DNA of 16,051 nt from Candidatus Woesearchaeota archaeon. GTDB lineage: Archaea > Nanobdellota > Nanobdellia > Woesearchaeales > UBA11576. The notes beneath the pieces are model-generated. The model saw only the letters and a program-made list of their open reading frames with translations, had not been told where the DNA came from and made no database searches. Numbering within the stretch: position 1 is the stretch's first letter; each line of letters begins with the position of its first letter. Both the position numbers and the translations under genes were made by a program. Location: contig JACRKM010000077.1 in assembly GCA_016219765.1 (NCBI GenBank), positions 1 to 16,051 of the forward strand, given 5' to 3'. Positions 5,637-12,510 of this stretch are shown one piece after another.

Positions 5637-6233
5637 ATGCGATCTGCAATATCGTTTAAAAGATTTAGCATGAATAAAACAGTGTTAACAATCTTTCGGG
5701 AAACGTTCAGCGTCATGATCATCTCAAACATCATCAGTTCCTTGGGAGGGCTGGCGCTCCATTCAGTAGAGAAAAAACTTCTCATCTTGCTCCCCATACT
5801 AATAATCGTGCCAGGACTCAACGCGCTCATTGGAGGCTTTGCCTCGATCGTATGCTCTAAATTTACGACGATGCTCTACCTGGGCGAATTTCCAGAAGGC
5901 AAATGGTGGCAGTCACATAACTTCAAGGCGCTATTTTCTAAAGTCATGGTCGCAGCGTTAATCTCATCGATGTACCTTGCGATCCTCGCATTTGTCATCG
6001 CTATATTGCGCGGATTCCGTTTTAACCCGCCATTGTTCATCAAAATCACGTTCATGACGATCATCTCAACGCTGATCTTGGTGGCGCTGCTGCTCCTTTT
6101 TTCTATCGTGACGGGGCTTTACATCTATCATAAAAAACACGATCCTAATAGTTACCTTATCCCGCTTGTAACATCAATCGCGGATGTTGCGACCATGGCG
6201 CTCTTTAGTGTTCTACTGCAATTCTTCTTCTGA
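5637..6233 (+). CDS. MgtE/SLC41-like divalent cation permease, half 2
   Basis: The 198-residue membrane protein is homologous in layout to the preceding gene. The loop IVPGLNALIGGFAS (57-70) matches the PG region and KHDPNSYLIPLVTSIADVATM (167-187) matches the DP....P..TS..D signature. Hydrophobic segments lie at about 25-40, 47-62, 102-125, 134-163 and 172-195. Together the two halves would make the pseudo-symmetric pore that is a single chain in eukaryotic SLC41 or a homodimer in bacterial MgtE. Several residues differ between halves (LNALIGG versus LDMRGDV), so they likely have distinct roles in a heterodimer. The start at 5637 is 6 bases after the previous stop; an internal ATG at 5670 is an alternative. 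Confidence 0.87.
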   Translation: MRSAISFKRFSMNKTVLTIFRETFSVMIISNIISSLGGLALHSVEKKLLILLPILIIVPGLNALIGGFASIVCSKFTTMLYLGEFPEGKWWQSHNFKALFSKVMVAALISSMYLAILAFVIAILRGFRFNPPLFIKITFMTIISTLILVALLLLFSIVTGLYIYHKKHDPNSYLIPLVTSIADVATMALFSVLLQFFF

Positions 6234-6292
6234 TGCTTGATTCTGATTCATTCTTGAAGAGTGGCGAACGCCTTTCCATCACTTTGAGCTTT

Positions 6293-6365
6293 CATTGTAA
6301 TGGCTCTATAGAAAATAGTGCCGGCACGACCAGTCGGTAGGTTTTCAATAACGTCCCATTGTAAC
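6293..6365. mobile_element. Internally deleted MITE copy 3 with flanking duplication
   Basis: GGCTCTATAGAAAATAGTGC at 6302 and on to CCGGCACG at about 6329 matches the left end of the MITE family with about two changes. The core is lost; a 55-base remnant (6302-6356) ends in ACGTCC, whose complement begins GGACGT. It is framed by CATTGTAAT (6293-6301) and CATTGTAAC (6357-6365), an 8/9 match target duplication. It lies immediately upstream of the glutaredoxin promoter. Confidence 0.7.
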
Positions 6366-6378
6366 AAAAGATTTAAAT
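6365..6378 (+). promoter_or_regulatory. BRE/TATA promoter of the glutaredoxin gene
   Basis: ACAAAAG followed by ATTTAAAT (6371-6378). The predicted transcription start near 6400 gives a leader of about 45 bases that includes the GAGGTG site at 6435-6440. Confidence 0.5.
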
Positions 6379-6444
6379 TGATAGAATCAATGAACATCAG
6401 GATCCCAAGCAATGCTCAAGATTAACGAATCAAAGAGGTGTTAT

Positions 6445-6765
6445 ATGCCAAAAAGCAAAAGTTCGTCATCCAAGACGCCGGCAAGCAAAAGCCCCGCAGG
6501 ACAGACTTCTAAATACCCCCACGTTAAAGTCTACTCGACCCCAACGTGCCCATACTGCCACATGGCAAAAGATTACCTTAAAGCAAACAACGTGCCATTT
6601 GAGGACATTAACGTAGCGGCCGATGAAAAAGCTGCCGATGAAATGCAGAAAAAAACCGGGCAACTCGGCGTTCCCGTCATCGAGATCGGCAATACTATAA
6701 TCGTCGGGTTTGACAAAGATGCGATCAATGAAGCACTCAAGCTCAAACCCAAAGCCGCATCCTGA
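6445..6765 (+). CDS. Glutaredoxin-family thiol-disulfide protein
   Basis: The 106-residue protein is a single thioredoxin-fold domain of the glutaredoxin/NrdH type. It reduces disulfides or mixed thiols in the cytoplasm. The active site CPYC follows YSTPT (about residues 32-40 from this start), and the cis-proline motif GVPVIEIG lies near 77-84, then a GFD turn and a short C-terminal helix. The first 25 residues are a Ser/Lys-rich low-complexity tail not typical of the family. The ATG at 6445 is chosen because GAGGTG at 6435-6440 lies 4 bases upstream; the in-frame ATG at 6412 would place this site inside the gene. The electron donor is unknown. The next gene, 85 bases downstream, has its own ribosome binding site. 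Confidence 0.92.
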   Translation: MPKSKSSSSKTPASKSPAGQTSKYPHVKVYSTPTCPYCHMAKDYLKANNVPFEDINVAADEKAADEMQKKTGQLGVPVIEIGNTIIVGFDKDAINEALKLKPKAAS

Positions 6766-6850
6766 CGTTACAGCAGCGAGTTCAATAAACTGATCCAATC
6801 CACACGGCCATCGCGAAGAAGAAAACTCCGCGTGAACAGAGGTGACAAAT

Positions 6851-7246
6851 ATGCCTAAACTCGAACTAAAACAACCCAAACAAAACATCGCAATCCTCGG
6901 CGCATCACGCGACCGCAGCAAGTACAGCAACAAAGCAGTACGAGCGTATTCCAGCAAAGGCTACGGGGTGTATCCGGTCAATCCCAACGCTCAACAGATT
7001 GAAGAGCTTACGTGCTATCCCAAACTCAAAGACGTTCCAGTCAAACTTGACATCGTGAGCGTGTATGTTCCGCCAGCAGTCGGGTTGACGCTTGTCGAAG
7101 ACATCGTGCGGGTCGGTCCAAAGATTGTATATCTCAACCCGGGCGCCGAGTCACAGGAGTTCGTCAAGATGCTGCGTGCACGCGGAATCAGGCCCATGAT
7201 GGCATGCAGTATACTCGCTATTGGAGTAGATCCTGCAAAACTTTGA
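6851..7246 (+). CDS. CoA-binding Rossmann-fold protein (YccU-like)
   Basis: The 131-residue single-domain protein belongs to the CoA_binding_2 group (COG1832). The N-terminal nucleotide-binding turn is AILGASRDRSKYSNKAVR, followed by the characteristic YSSKGYGVYPVNPN strand and DVPVKLDIVSVYVPP; the tail has the NPGAES turn. Relatives are the CoA-binding subdomain of ADP-forming acyl-CoA synthetases, but a stand-alone copy has no ligase domain. It may bind CoA or be involved in CoA-thiol modification; the role is not established. The ATG at 6851 follows a GAGGTG site at 6839-6844; a GTG at 6842 overlaps that site and is rejected. The neighbouring glutaredoxin hints at thiol chemistry, as inference only. 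Confidence 0.9.
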   Translation: MPKLELKQPKQNIAILGASRDRSKYSNKAVRAYSSKGYGVYPVNPNAQQIEELTCYPKLKDVPVKLDIVSVYVPPAVGLTLVEDIVRVGPKIVYLNPGAESQEFVKMLRARGIRPMMACSILAIGVDPAKL

Positions 7247-7259
7247 AGAGCTTGTTTAG

Positions 7260-7315
7260 TTATCAGTATTTTTTATTTATTGGTATTATTTATTATCAAT
7301 AATTTGTTATCAATA
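7260..7315. repeat. Three TTATCARTA repeats before the GTPase gene
   Basis: TTATCAGTA (7260-7268), TTATCAATA (7293-7301) and TTATCAATA (7307-7315) occur in one AT-rich spacer. Starts are 33 and 14 bases apart. They may be binding sites for a regulator of the downstream GTPase and carbamoyltransferase genes, or chance in AT-rich DNA. TATA-like TTTATTTATT overlaps the same stretch. Confidence 0.35.
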
Positions 7316-7326
7316 CGATTTTCAGC

Positions 7327-8727
7327 GTGATTCGTGTGTTTCAAAAAAAAGATACATTCAGCGGCGATGCCGGCAAGAGGGCTGAGCCTGTCTCGGCCAT
7401 CATCATGGGCGCCGCAGGACGAGACTTTCATGATTTCAACACACACTTTCGTAATAATCCGCGTGAACGGGTTGTCTGTTTTACCGCTACACAAATCCCA
7501 AACATCGAAGGCCGACGGTATCCGGCTGAACTCGCAGGACCCCACTATCCAACCGGCATTCCGATCTATGCAGAAAAAGAGCTGCCTTCTCTGATTAAGA
7601 AATACCGCGTCGATACCATCTACCTTTCCTACAGCGATCTCTCACACATAGACGTAATGCACAAAGCGTCAACAGTGCTGGCAAGCGGCGCAAACTTTGC
7701 AATTCTTGGGCCAAGGTCGGCATTCCTGCATGCCGCTGTTCCTGTGATTGCAGTGTGCGCAGTCAGAACAGGAAGCGGAAAAAGCCAAACTTCACGCTAC
7801 GTTGCGAAATACTACAAAAACCAAGGAGCGCGCGTTGTTGTGTTGCGCCACCCGATGCCATACGGGGACCTGCGTAAACAAGCGGTGCAGCGATTTGCTA
7901 CGTATGCTGATCTCGACGCTCACAAATGCACGATAGAAGAACGCGAAGAATATGAACCCCACATCGCAAACGGCATAGTTGTCTACGCGGGCATCGACTA
8001 CCAGAGAATCCTGGACCTTGCCGAACGAGAAGCAGACATCATCATCTGGGATGGGGGCAACAATGATATTCCCTTCATCAAACCAAACCTGCACATCGTC
8101 GTCGTCGACCCGCATCGCGCAGGCCATGAAATCAAATTCCACCCCGGCGAAACGAATTTTCGCATGGCGGACGTCCTCATCATCAATAAGATCGACTCGG
8201 CACAAGAACACGAAGTCAAAGTGGTCGAGAAGAACATCAAGCTGTACAACCCTGATGCTGTTGTCATTAAGGCAGAGTCCCTGCTTTGCATCGATTCACC
8301 ACAACGCATCACAGGAGCGCGCGTGCTCGTCATCGAGGATGGGCCCACGCTCACGCACGGAGGCATGACGTATGGCGCAGGCATGCTCGCAGCAAAACGC
8401 CATCGCGCGAGCGAGATCGTCGACGCTCAAAAATACGCCGCGGGAAGCATCAAGGACGTCTATAAAAAATACCCTGCACTGCATAAAATATTGCCTGCAA
8501 TGGGGTATGGCAAAGCGCAAGTTGCAGATCTTGAAAAAACAATCAATCGTGCTAAGTGTGACATTGTAGTAGACGCGAGCCCGGTGGATATATCACGCAT
8601 TCTCAAAGTCAACAAACCAGTAGTCAGCGTCCGTTACGAACTTGCCGAGGTTGGAAATCCAAAACTGCCGAAGATCCTCTCAAGAATCAAAATCAAACGA
8701 CAAAGTGCTCATTTAGGCATTCATTGA
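7327..8727 (+). CDS. GTPase related to cyclic 2,3-diphosphoglycerate synthetase
   Basis: The 466-residue protein matches the archaeal family of cyclic 2,3-diphosphoglycerate synthetase and predicted GTPases (COG2403). An N-terminal Rossmann-like domain (about 20-135; IIMGAAGRDFHDF) precedes a P-loop NTPase domain: VRTGSGKS (146-153) is the Walker A motif, IIIWDGGNND (238-247) the Walker B-like strand, HPGE (272-275) a conserved loop and INKID (286-290) the NKxD base-recognition motif. The family includes the enzyme that cyclises 2,3-diphosphoglycerate in Methanothermus, but many members, including those near carbamoyltransferase genes, have no proven substrate. GTG at 7327 is the start used because no upstream ATG is in frame. 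The carbamoyltransferase gene starts 9 bases after the stop, so they form one transcript and probably one pathway. Confidence 0.9.
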   Translation: MIRVFQKKDTFSGDAGKRAEPVSAIIMGAAGRDFHDFNTHFRNNPRERVVCFTATQIPNIEGRRYPAELAGPHYPTGIPIYAEKELPSLIKKYRVDTIYLSYSDLSHIDVMHKASTVLASGANFAILGPRSAFLHAAVPVIAVCAVRTGSGKSQTSRYVAKYYKNQGARVVVLRHPMPYGDLRKQAVQRFATYADLDAHKCTIEEREEYEPHIANGIVVYAGIDYQRILDLAEREADIIIWDGGNNDIPFIKPNLHIVVVDPHRAGHEIKFHPGETNFRMADVLIINKIDSAQEHEVKVVEKNIKLYNPDAVVIKAESLLCIDSPQRITGARVLVIEDGPTLTHGGMTYGAGMLAAKRHRASEIVDAQKYAAGSIKDVYKKYPALHKILPAMGYGKAQVADLEKTINRAKCDIVVDASPVDISRILKVNKPVVSVRYELAEVGNPKLPKILSRIKIKRQSAHLGIH

Positions 8728-8736
8728 ACTTGTGTA

Positions 8737-9687
8737 ATGGGCATCATCATGTTATCTACGAAAGACTTCCTTTCTATTGCAGACCTCAGCTCGCACGAGC
8801 TCTCTGACCTTATCTCATTCTCAGTCCGCATCAAACGCAAGCCGCGACGGTACCGACGAGCCCTTGCAGGAAAGAATCTGCTCACGCTCTTTGCAAAACC
8901 ATCGCTGCGCACGCGACTCTCGTTTGAAGTCGGCATGCAGCAACTCGGAGGCCATGCCATCTACTATTCAATTGAAGAATCGACACTCGGGCATAAAGAG
9001 ACTATCAGTGACTTTGCAAATACAGCATCCAGATATGTTGACGCTATCATGGCACGATTGTACTCACACAAAGAATTGCTGTCACTTGCAAAGCATTCCT
9101 CGGTGCCTGTGATCAATGGGCTGACAGACTTTTCCCATCCCTGCCAGGCACTTGCTGATGCAGTAACGATGCTCGAGCGAAAAAAGAAACTTGCAGGACT
9201 CAAGCTTGCTTATTTTGGGGACGGAAAGAACAACACCTGCCATTCGTTGCTCGAAGCGTGCGCAAAACTTGGAATCCATATGACCATCGCCGCCCCAAAA
9301 CACCACGAATTTCAGCCAGACCACACAGTTCTTGACACGGCGAAAACTGAAGCCCTCAGAAATCACTGCATGATAAATGTTACTACAGATGCGCATTCCG
9401 CAGCAGCGAACGCAGATGTTCTCTACACCGACGCCTGGATGAGCTACCACGTAAGTACAAGAGAACACGCGCGGCGTCGAAAGGCGCTTAAGCACTATCA
9501 AGTTAATGAAGAACTGCTGTCCCTTGCTGCGAAAGATGCAATCTTTATGCACTGCCTGCCGGCCAAGCGAGGCGAGGAAGTCACAAGCGAAGTCATTGAT
9601 GGCCCGCAGAGTGCGGTGTTTGACCAGGCAGAAAACCGTCTGCATGCACAAAAGGCGCTCTTGATACGCTTGCTCAAAGAGGGGTGA
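8737..9687 (+). CDS. Ornithine carbamoyltransferase family protein, altered substrate loop
   Basis: The 316-residue protein has the carbamoyltransferase signatures: carbamoyl-phosphate site SLRTR (56-60) within KPSLRTRLSFE, HPCQALAD (134-141), GDGKNN (161-166) and catalytic HCLP (272-275). These place it with ornithine-type rather than aspartate-type enzymes, which transfer carbamoyl phosphate to ornithine to make citrulline, or the reverse in fermentative use. The usual substrate loop D-x-W-x-S-M-G reads DAWMSYH (232-238): the Ser remains but Met and Gly are replaced, followed by a very basic run (THEHARRRK-like, about 241-249). The preferred amine may therefore differ from ornithine. A second ATG at 8749 (MLSTKDFL) matches typical family starts and may be the true one. 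Upstream is the COG2403 GTPase; a small membrane protein follows after 4 bases. Confidence 0.9.
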   Translation: MGIIMLSTKDFLSIADLSSHELSDLISFSVRIKRKPRRYRRALAGKNLLTLFAKPSLRTRLSFEVGMQQLGGHAIYYSIEESTLGHKETISDFANTASRYVDAIMARLYSHKELLSLAKHSSVPVINGLTDFSHPCQALADAVTMLERKKKLAGLKLAYFGDGKNNTCHSLLEACAKLGIHMTIAAPKHHEFQPDHTVLDTAKTEALRNHCMINVTTDAHSAAANADVLYTDAWMSYHVSTREHARRRKALKHYQVNEELLSLAAKDAIFMHCLPAKRGEEVTSEVIDGPQSAVFDQAENRLHAQKALLIRLLKEG

Positions 9688-9691
9688 AAAA

Positions 9692-9928
9692 ATGATCGGA
9701 GATCTAGACCGCAGGATGCGGCGTGCGGGAGTAGCCATGGCAGCAGGCCTTGGCCTCATCATCAGCTCATTCGCCCTCACGATAATCGCGGCTAGCGGCG
9801 TAGCCTCGAACTCTATAAGCCCACAAGCATTACTATGGACGCGTGAATTATATCCTTTAGGAATCGGACTGATACTGCTTGGAATAGGGATGAAGCTGCA
9901 CTGTATTGTTTCGGCGGTCAATAAATAA
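9692..9928 (+). CDS. Small two-helix membrane protein
   Basis: The 78-residue product has a short basic N-terminus (DRRMRRAG), a hydrophobic helix at about 13-37, an outside loop, and a second helix at about 55-73. Both ends are predicted inside. A strong GAGGGGTGA site overlaps the end of the carbamoyltransferase gene just before the ATG at 9692, so the gene is translated as part of that operon. I do not recognise the family; Gly-rich helices (GLGLI, GIGLILLGIGMK) suggest tight helix packing. Its place suggests a link to the carbamoyltransferase but the sequence gives no direct evidence. Confidence 0.75.
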   Translation: MIGDLDRRMRRAGVAMAAGLGLIISSFALTIIAASGVASNSISPQALLWTRELYPLGIGLILLGIGMKLHCIVSAVNK

Positions 9929-9959
9929 AAAATGAAACCTAAAAAAGAAGAGAAAAGAT

Positions 9960-10771
9960 TTATTTGTATAATTTCTGAGCTTCAGTTTCGAATGCGTCCA
10001 TGCCTTCTTTAGAAACATGTTCTCTTCCTAATGCAAGAACTTGTTCTAAACTTGGTGCGACGATTACACTTCCGTTAGAAGGTGTGCTATTTTTCGCGCG
10101 ACCTGCGCCTCCGGCGCTTCTACCCCGACCAGCCGGCCGCTGTCGCCGTAGGAGTCGAGGCCGAGGTTGCCGTCGGCACCGCCGAAGTAGCCGACAGCCC
10201 AAAGACACCAAAGCCGCATGGTCTCCTTTTCTTGTGGAGAAGCAACGAAAACGCCCATTGCAGTATCGTAACCTAATTCTTTCGCTCGTGCGAAAGCAGC
10301 AGTATCATATTCAGCAAGTAAGGTTTTATCTCCGCGCGCTAATGCAACCCAGACTGGATTATTAACGGATTCTCCTTTATTATACCATTTGCTTACGTAT
10401 TGTGCGAGCTGGTCTTTGCCGAATTGTTCTCCTTGTAAACCTGCGTAGGTTCCTTGTGGAAGAACGAGAGCACCATTGTGTAATTCGCTTTTAGAAGTTA
10501 GTTCTCGTAACGGTTGAGCGTCAAGAACAACTTTCATATTTCCTTGAGTATCGTACGCTGGAGCGTCTCCTGTGTCAAAGTAGTGGTTCCACCAAGAATC
10601 TTTTACTTCTTTGGAAACATTGCTATTAAGAACTTCAAGTCTTCGTTGCATCAAACCTGCAACAGACAGAGGAACTCTTCCTTCTTTTATCAAAAGGGGC
10701 ATTTGTTCAGTATTTTTGCCTTCAAATGCTTTGTATGGTTGAACTTGTTCGTTTAAGATTAGATTGCTCAT
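9960..10771 (-). CDS. Unrecognised protein, broken by a one-base frameshift
   Basis: Read from ATG at 10771, an open frame runs about 235 codons to a stop at 10064-10066. A second frame continues the coding pattern (NSTPSNGSVIVAPSLEQVLALG) to a stop at 9960-9962. Adding one A to the run of five at 10090-10094 joins them smoothly into 270 residues, so one base is missing here, by mutation or sequencing error. The start is set by GGAGG (10780-10784) 8 bases upstream; an ATG at 10786 overlaps that site. The protein is soluble, rich in Gln and Gly, with WWNHYFDTGDAPAYDT, LPQGTYAGLQ and a GGADGNLGLDSYGDSG stretch. I recognise no family. Residues about 191-225 are encoded by a strikingly GC-rich patch (75% over 10095-10200, hand count) in an otherwise about 42% GC gene. 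Confidence 0.75.
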
Positions 10772-10813
10772 GTGTATGGCCTCCAATTAAGTTACCATTT
10801 GAAATGGGCTTTT

Positions 10814-10828
10814 CTTCATAAAGCTTTC
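10814..10828 (-). promoter_or_regulatory. Candidate promoter of the frameshifted gene
   Basis: On the minus strand GAAAGCTTTATGAAG has a BRE-like purine run joined to TTTATG. Initiation about 25 bases on, near 10795, would leave a short leader with the GGAGG site at 10780-10784. Other AT-rich candidates lie at 10850-10860. Confidence 0.3.
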
Positions 10829-10913
10829 TGTTATTACTGCTTACAAGTGTAAATAAAGAAATAACTGGATTATACTACATTTTGCTGCCTTTCGACCTTT
10901 TGTATCGTTATTC

Positions 10914-10925
10914 TTTTATAATAAG
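10914..10925 (+). promoter_or_regulatory. TATA box of the glycosyltransferase gene
   Basis: TTTTATAATAAG is centred about 25 bases before the ATG at 10943, and no ribosome binding site is present, so the message is probably leaderless. Confidence 0.5.
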
Positions 10926-10942
10926 ACTTCTTCCGTTCACTC

Positions 10943-11668
10943 ATGCAACGACCACGCGTCCTCATTGGCTGCGTCACATGCGACCAGGATGAACAATTCC
11001 TTGATCAATTCATGGAAGCCGCGCACGCACAAGACAACAAGAACTTCGACGTCCTCTTTGTCGATAATTCTGTACGCGATGCCTATTTTGAGCGCCTGAA
11101 AAGGACTGGCGCACGCTGTATTCGCGACGCTGCAGGAGGGATCACCATCGTTAAAATCACGCGCGGGCGCAACACGATCAGGGAGTATGCGCTGGCCCAC
11201 GACTATGATTATCTCCTTTTCGTCGACACCGATATTGTACTGCCGCCATTTGCCCTTTCACGACTGCTCTTTCAACACAAAGACATAATCTGCGGCGTAT
11301 ACTTATCAGAAGTCAATTATGAAGGATACAAGATCATCGCACCAATCCTATTCGATTTTGGTGATGAAGAAAGCGGACGCATCTACAACATCGGCGGAGT
11401 ACTGCGTGAACGCGTCACAGAGATCGCAGCAAGCGGATTTGGGTGCATGCTGCTCTCAGCCAAGGTGCTCAAGGACATCAAGTATCGGTACAACCCGGCC
11501 ATTGATTCGGGAGAAGACATCATGTTCTGCCTCGATGCGCGGACAAAAGGATATAAAATCTACTGCGACACATCAGTCAAGTGCGACCATTATGGGTACC
11601 CGGTAGGAGATAAACGAAATGACAAGCAACTGTGGAAGACCTATCTGCCTGCTTCATCAAATCCATAA
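10943..11668 (+). CDS. GT-A fold glycosyltransferase (family 2-like)
   Basis: The 241-residue protein has a GT-A type fold: an N-terminal strand RVLIGCVTCDQ, FDVLFVDNS (35-43), then the metal- and sugar-nucleotide-binding DTD (95-97) in LLFVDTDIVLPP. A GFGCMLLSAKVL segment (165-176) and the acidic GED (190-192), a candidate catalytic base, with H216 in CDHYGYP, complete the pattern. It would transfer a sugar from a nucleotide donor onto a lipid, protein or glycan; the acceptor is not visible. There is no membrane segment, so it is cytoplasmic or peripheral. The length is short for a family 2 enzyme but complete. The copper lipoprotein gene follows after 16 bases and may be cotranscribed, though no functional link is evident. 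Confidence 0.85.
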   Translation: MQRPRVLIGCVTCDQDEQFLDQFMEAAHAQDNKNFDVLFVDNSVRDAYFERLKRTGARCIRDAAGGITIVKITRGRNTIREYALAHDYDYLLFVDTDIVLPPFALSRLLFQHKDIICGVYLSEVNYEGYKIIAPILFDFGDEESGRIYNIGGVLRERVTEIAASGFGCMLLSAKVLKDIKYRYNPAIDSGEDIMFCLDARTKGYKIYCDTSVKCDHYGYPVGDKRNDKQLWKTYLPASSNP

Positions 11669-11684
11669 GAATGAGTGATGCAAT

Positions 11685-12254
11685 GTGAGAAAACTGTTCG
11701 CTGTTGTGCTGCTCTCTTTGTTTGTACTTCTTGTTGCCTGCACACGTGCTCAAGAACCTTCTCGAGATCTACAGCAGGTATCTACTCCACCTTCTCCTGC
11801 ACCCGCGCCTGCAGCTGTATCATCTGCTCCTTCCCAAGAGGTTGAACCTGTCAGTGCTCAACACGCCCAACCGCTGTCACAGCCAGCAGATGAGCTTATA
11901 CAACCTGCTAAGAGCTCTGCGCCGTCACCTGTGGCGAAATCAAAATTCGAACACGCAAGCGAACCGGTAGTCGAGCAGATCAAGAAATTCAATATAATCG
12001 CCAAGCAGTGGGCGTGGGTTCCAGATACAATAACTGTGAACCTCGGGGACGAGGTCGAACTCAATATCACCAGCCAAGACGTGCCGCACGGATTCTACCT
12101 GCCAGACTTTGGTGTTAGCCAGCATCTCGGTCGAGGAGAAAGTGCAACCGTGAAATTCACTGCAGACAAAGCCGGAACATTTGGATTTTCGTGTAACGTG
12201 TACTGCGGCGCTGGACATGGCGATATGGTTGGAAAGCTAGTAGTGAACCCGTAA
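11685..12254 (+). CDS. Membrane-anchored lipoprotein with a CuA cupredoxin domain
   Basis: The 189-residue protein begins with a lipoprotein signal peptide (RK, hydrophobic core 4-16) and lipobox LVAC with C19 as the lipidated residue. A Pro/Ala/Ser/Gln-rich linker (about 20-90) leads to a cupredoxin domain (about 98-189). Copper ligands match the binuclear CuA site of cytochrome oxidase subunit II: H135 (DVPHGF), then C170, C174, H178 and M181 in CNVYCGAGHGDM. QWAW (108-111) matches the conserved QWYW segment of that subunit. The two-helix membrane hairpin of true subunit II is absent. It is probably an extracellular electron carrier or copper-binding protein. GTG at 11685 is the only sensible start; GAGTGATG at about 11672 can pair with the ribosome. 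No oxidase or other copper enzyme gene is in the window. Confidence 0.9.
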   Translation: MRKLFAVVLLSLFVLLVACTRAQEPSRDLQQVSTPPSPAPAPAAVSSAPSQEVEPVSAQHAQPLSQPADELIQPAKSSAPSPVAKSKFEHASEPVVEQIKKFNIIAKQWAWVPDTITVNLGDEVELNITSQDVPHGFYLPDFGVSQHLGRGESATVKFTADKAGTFGFSCNVYCGAGHGDMVGKLVVNP

Positions 12255-12284
12255 GAATCTTTTCTATTCTTATATTAACTTTGT

Positions 12285-12510
12285 GAAAGCTATGGCGCTG
12301 TAGAAAATAGTGCCGGCACGCTCACCACCACCGCCTTTCCGCGAGAGATAGACTGAAACACAGCGACGCCGACAAGGGGGATGCCCCATCGGGGAATGTC
12401 GGCCATGAAAAGACGCTGACATATCACGAGCTTGGCGTGGTGGTGAGCGAGCAAGGCGTCGAGCCTTGCGGTGCCGGCTCGTCAAGACTTTCTACAGAGC
12501 CAAAAGCTAT
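12285..12510. repeat. Target duplication framing MITE copy 2
   Basis: GAAAGCTAT (12285-12293) and AAAAGCTAT (12502-12510) directly flank the element, matching at 8 of 9 bases. The right copy contains the stop codon of the aldehyde dehydrogenase gene (12507-12509, minus strand). Confidence 0.8.
12294..12501. mobile_element. MITE-like non-autonomous element, copy 2 (208 bases)
   Basis: Ends GGCGCTGTAG and CTACAGAGCC. It has the same nested arms as copy 1: CCGGCAC (12313-12319), GCTCACCACCACCGCC (12320-12335) with GGCGTGGTGGTGAGC (12434-12448), GCCGACA (12368-12374) with TGTCGGC (12397-12403), and hairpin GCAAGGC-GTCGA-GCCTTGC (12451-12469). Orientation matches copy 1. It sits between convergent genes, where it could fold as a hairpin in both transcripts and act as a terminator (inference). 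Confidence 0.9.

Noticed and set aside
10095..10200. The GC-rich patch as a separate inserted element
   Set aside because: The reading frame is open across it and it codes plausible protein sequence, with no flanking repeats, so replacement of gene sequence fits better than insertion.
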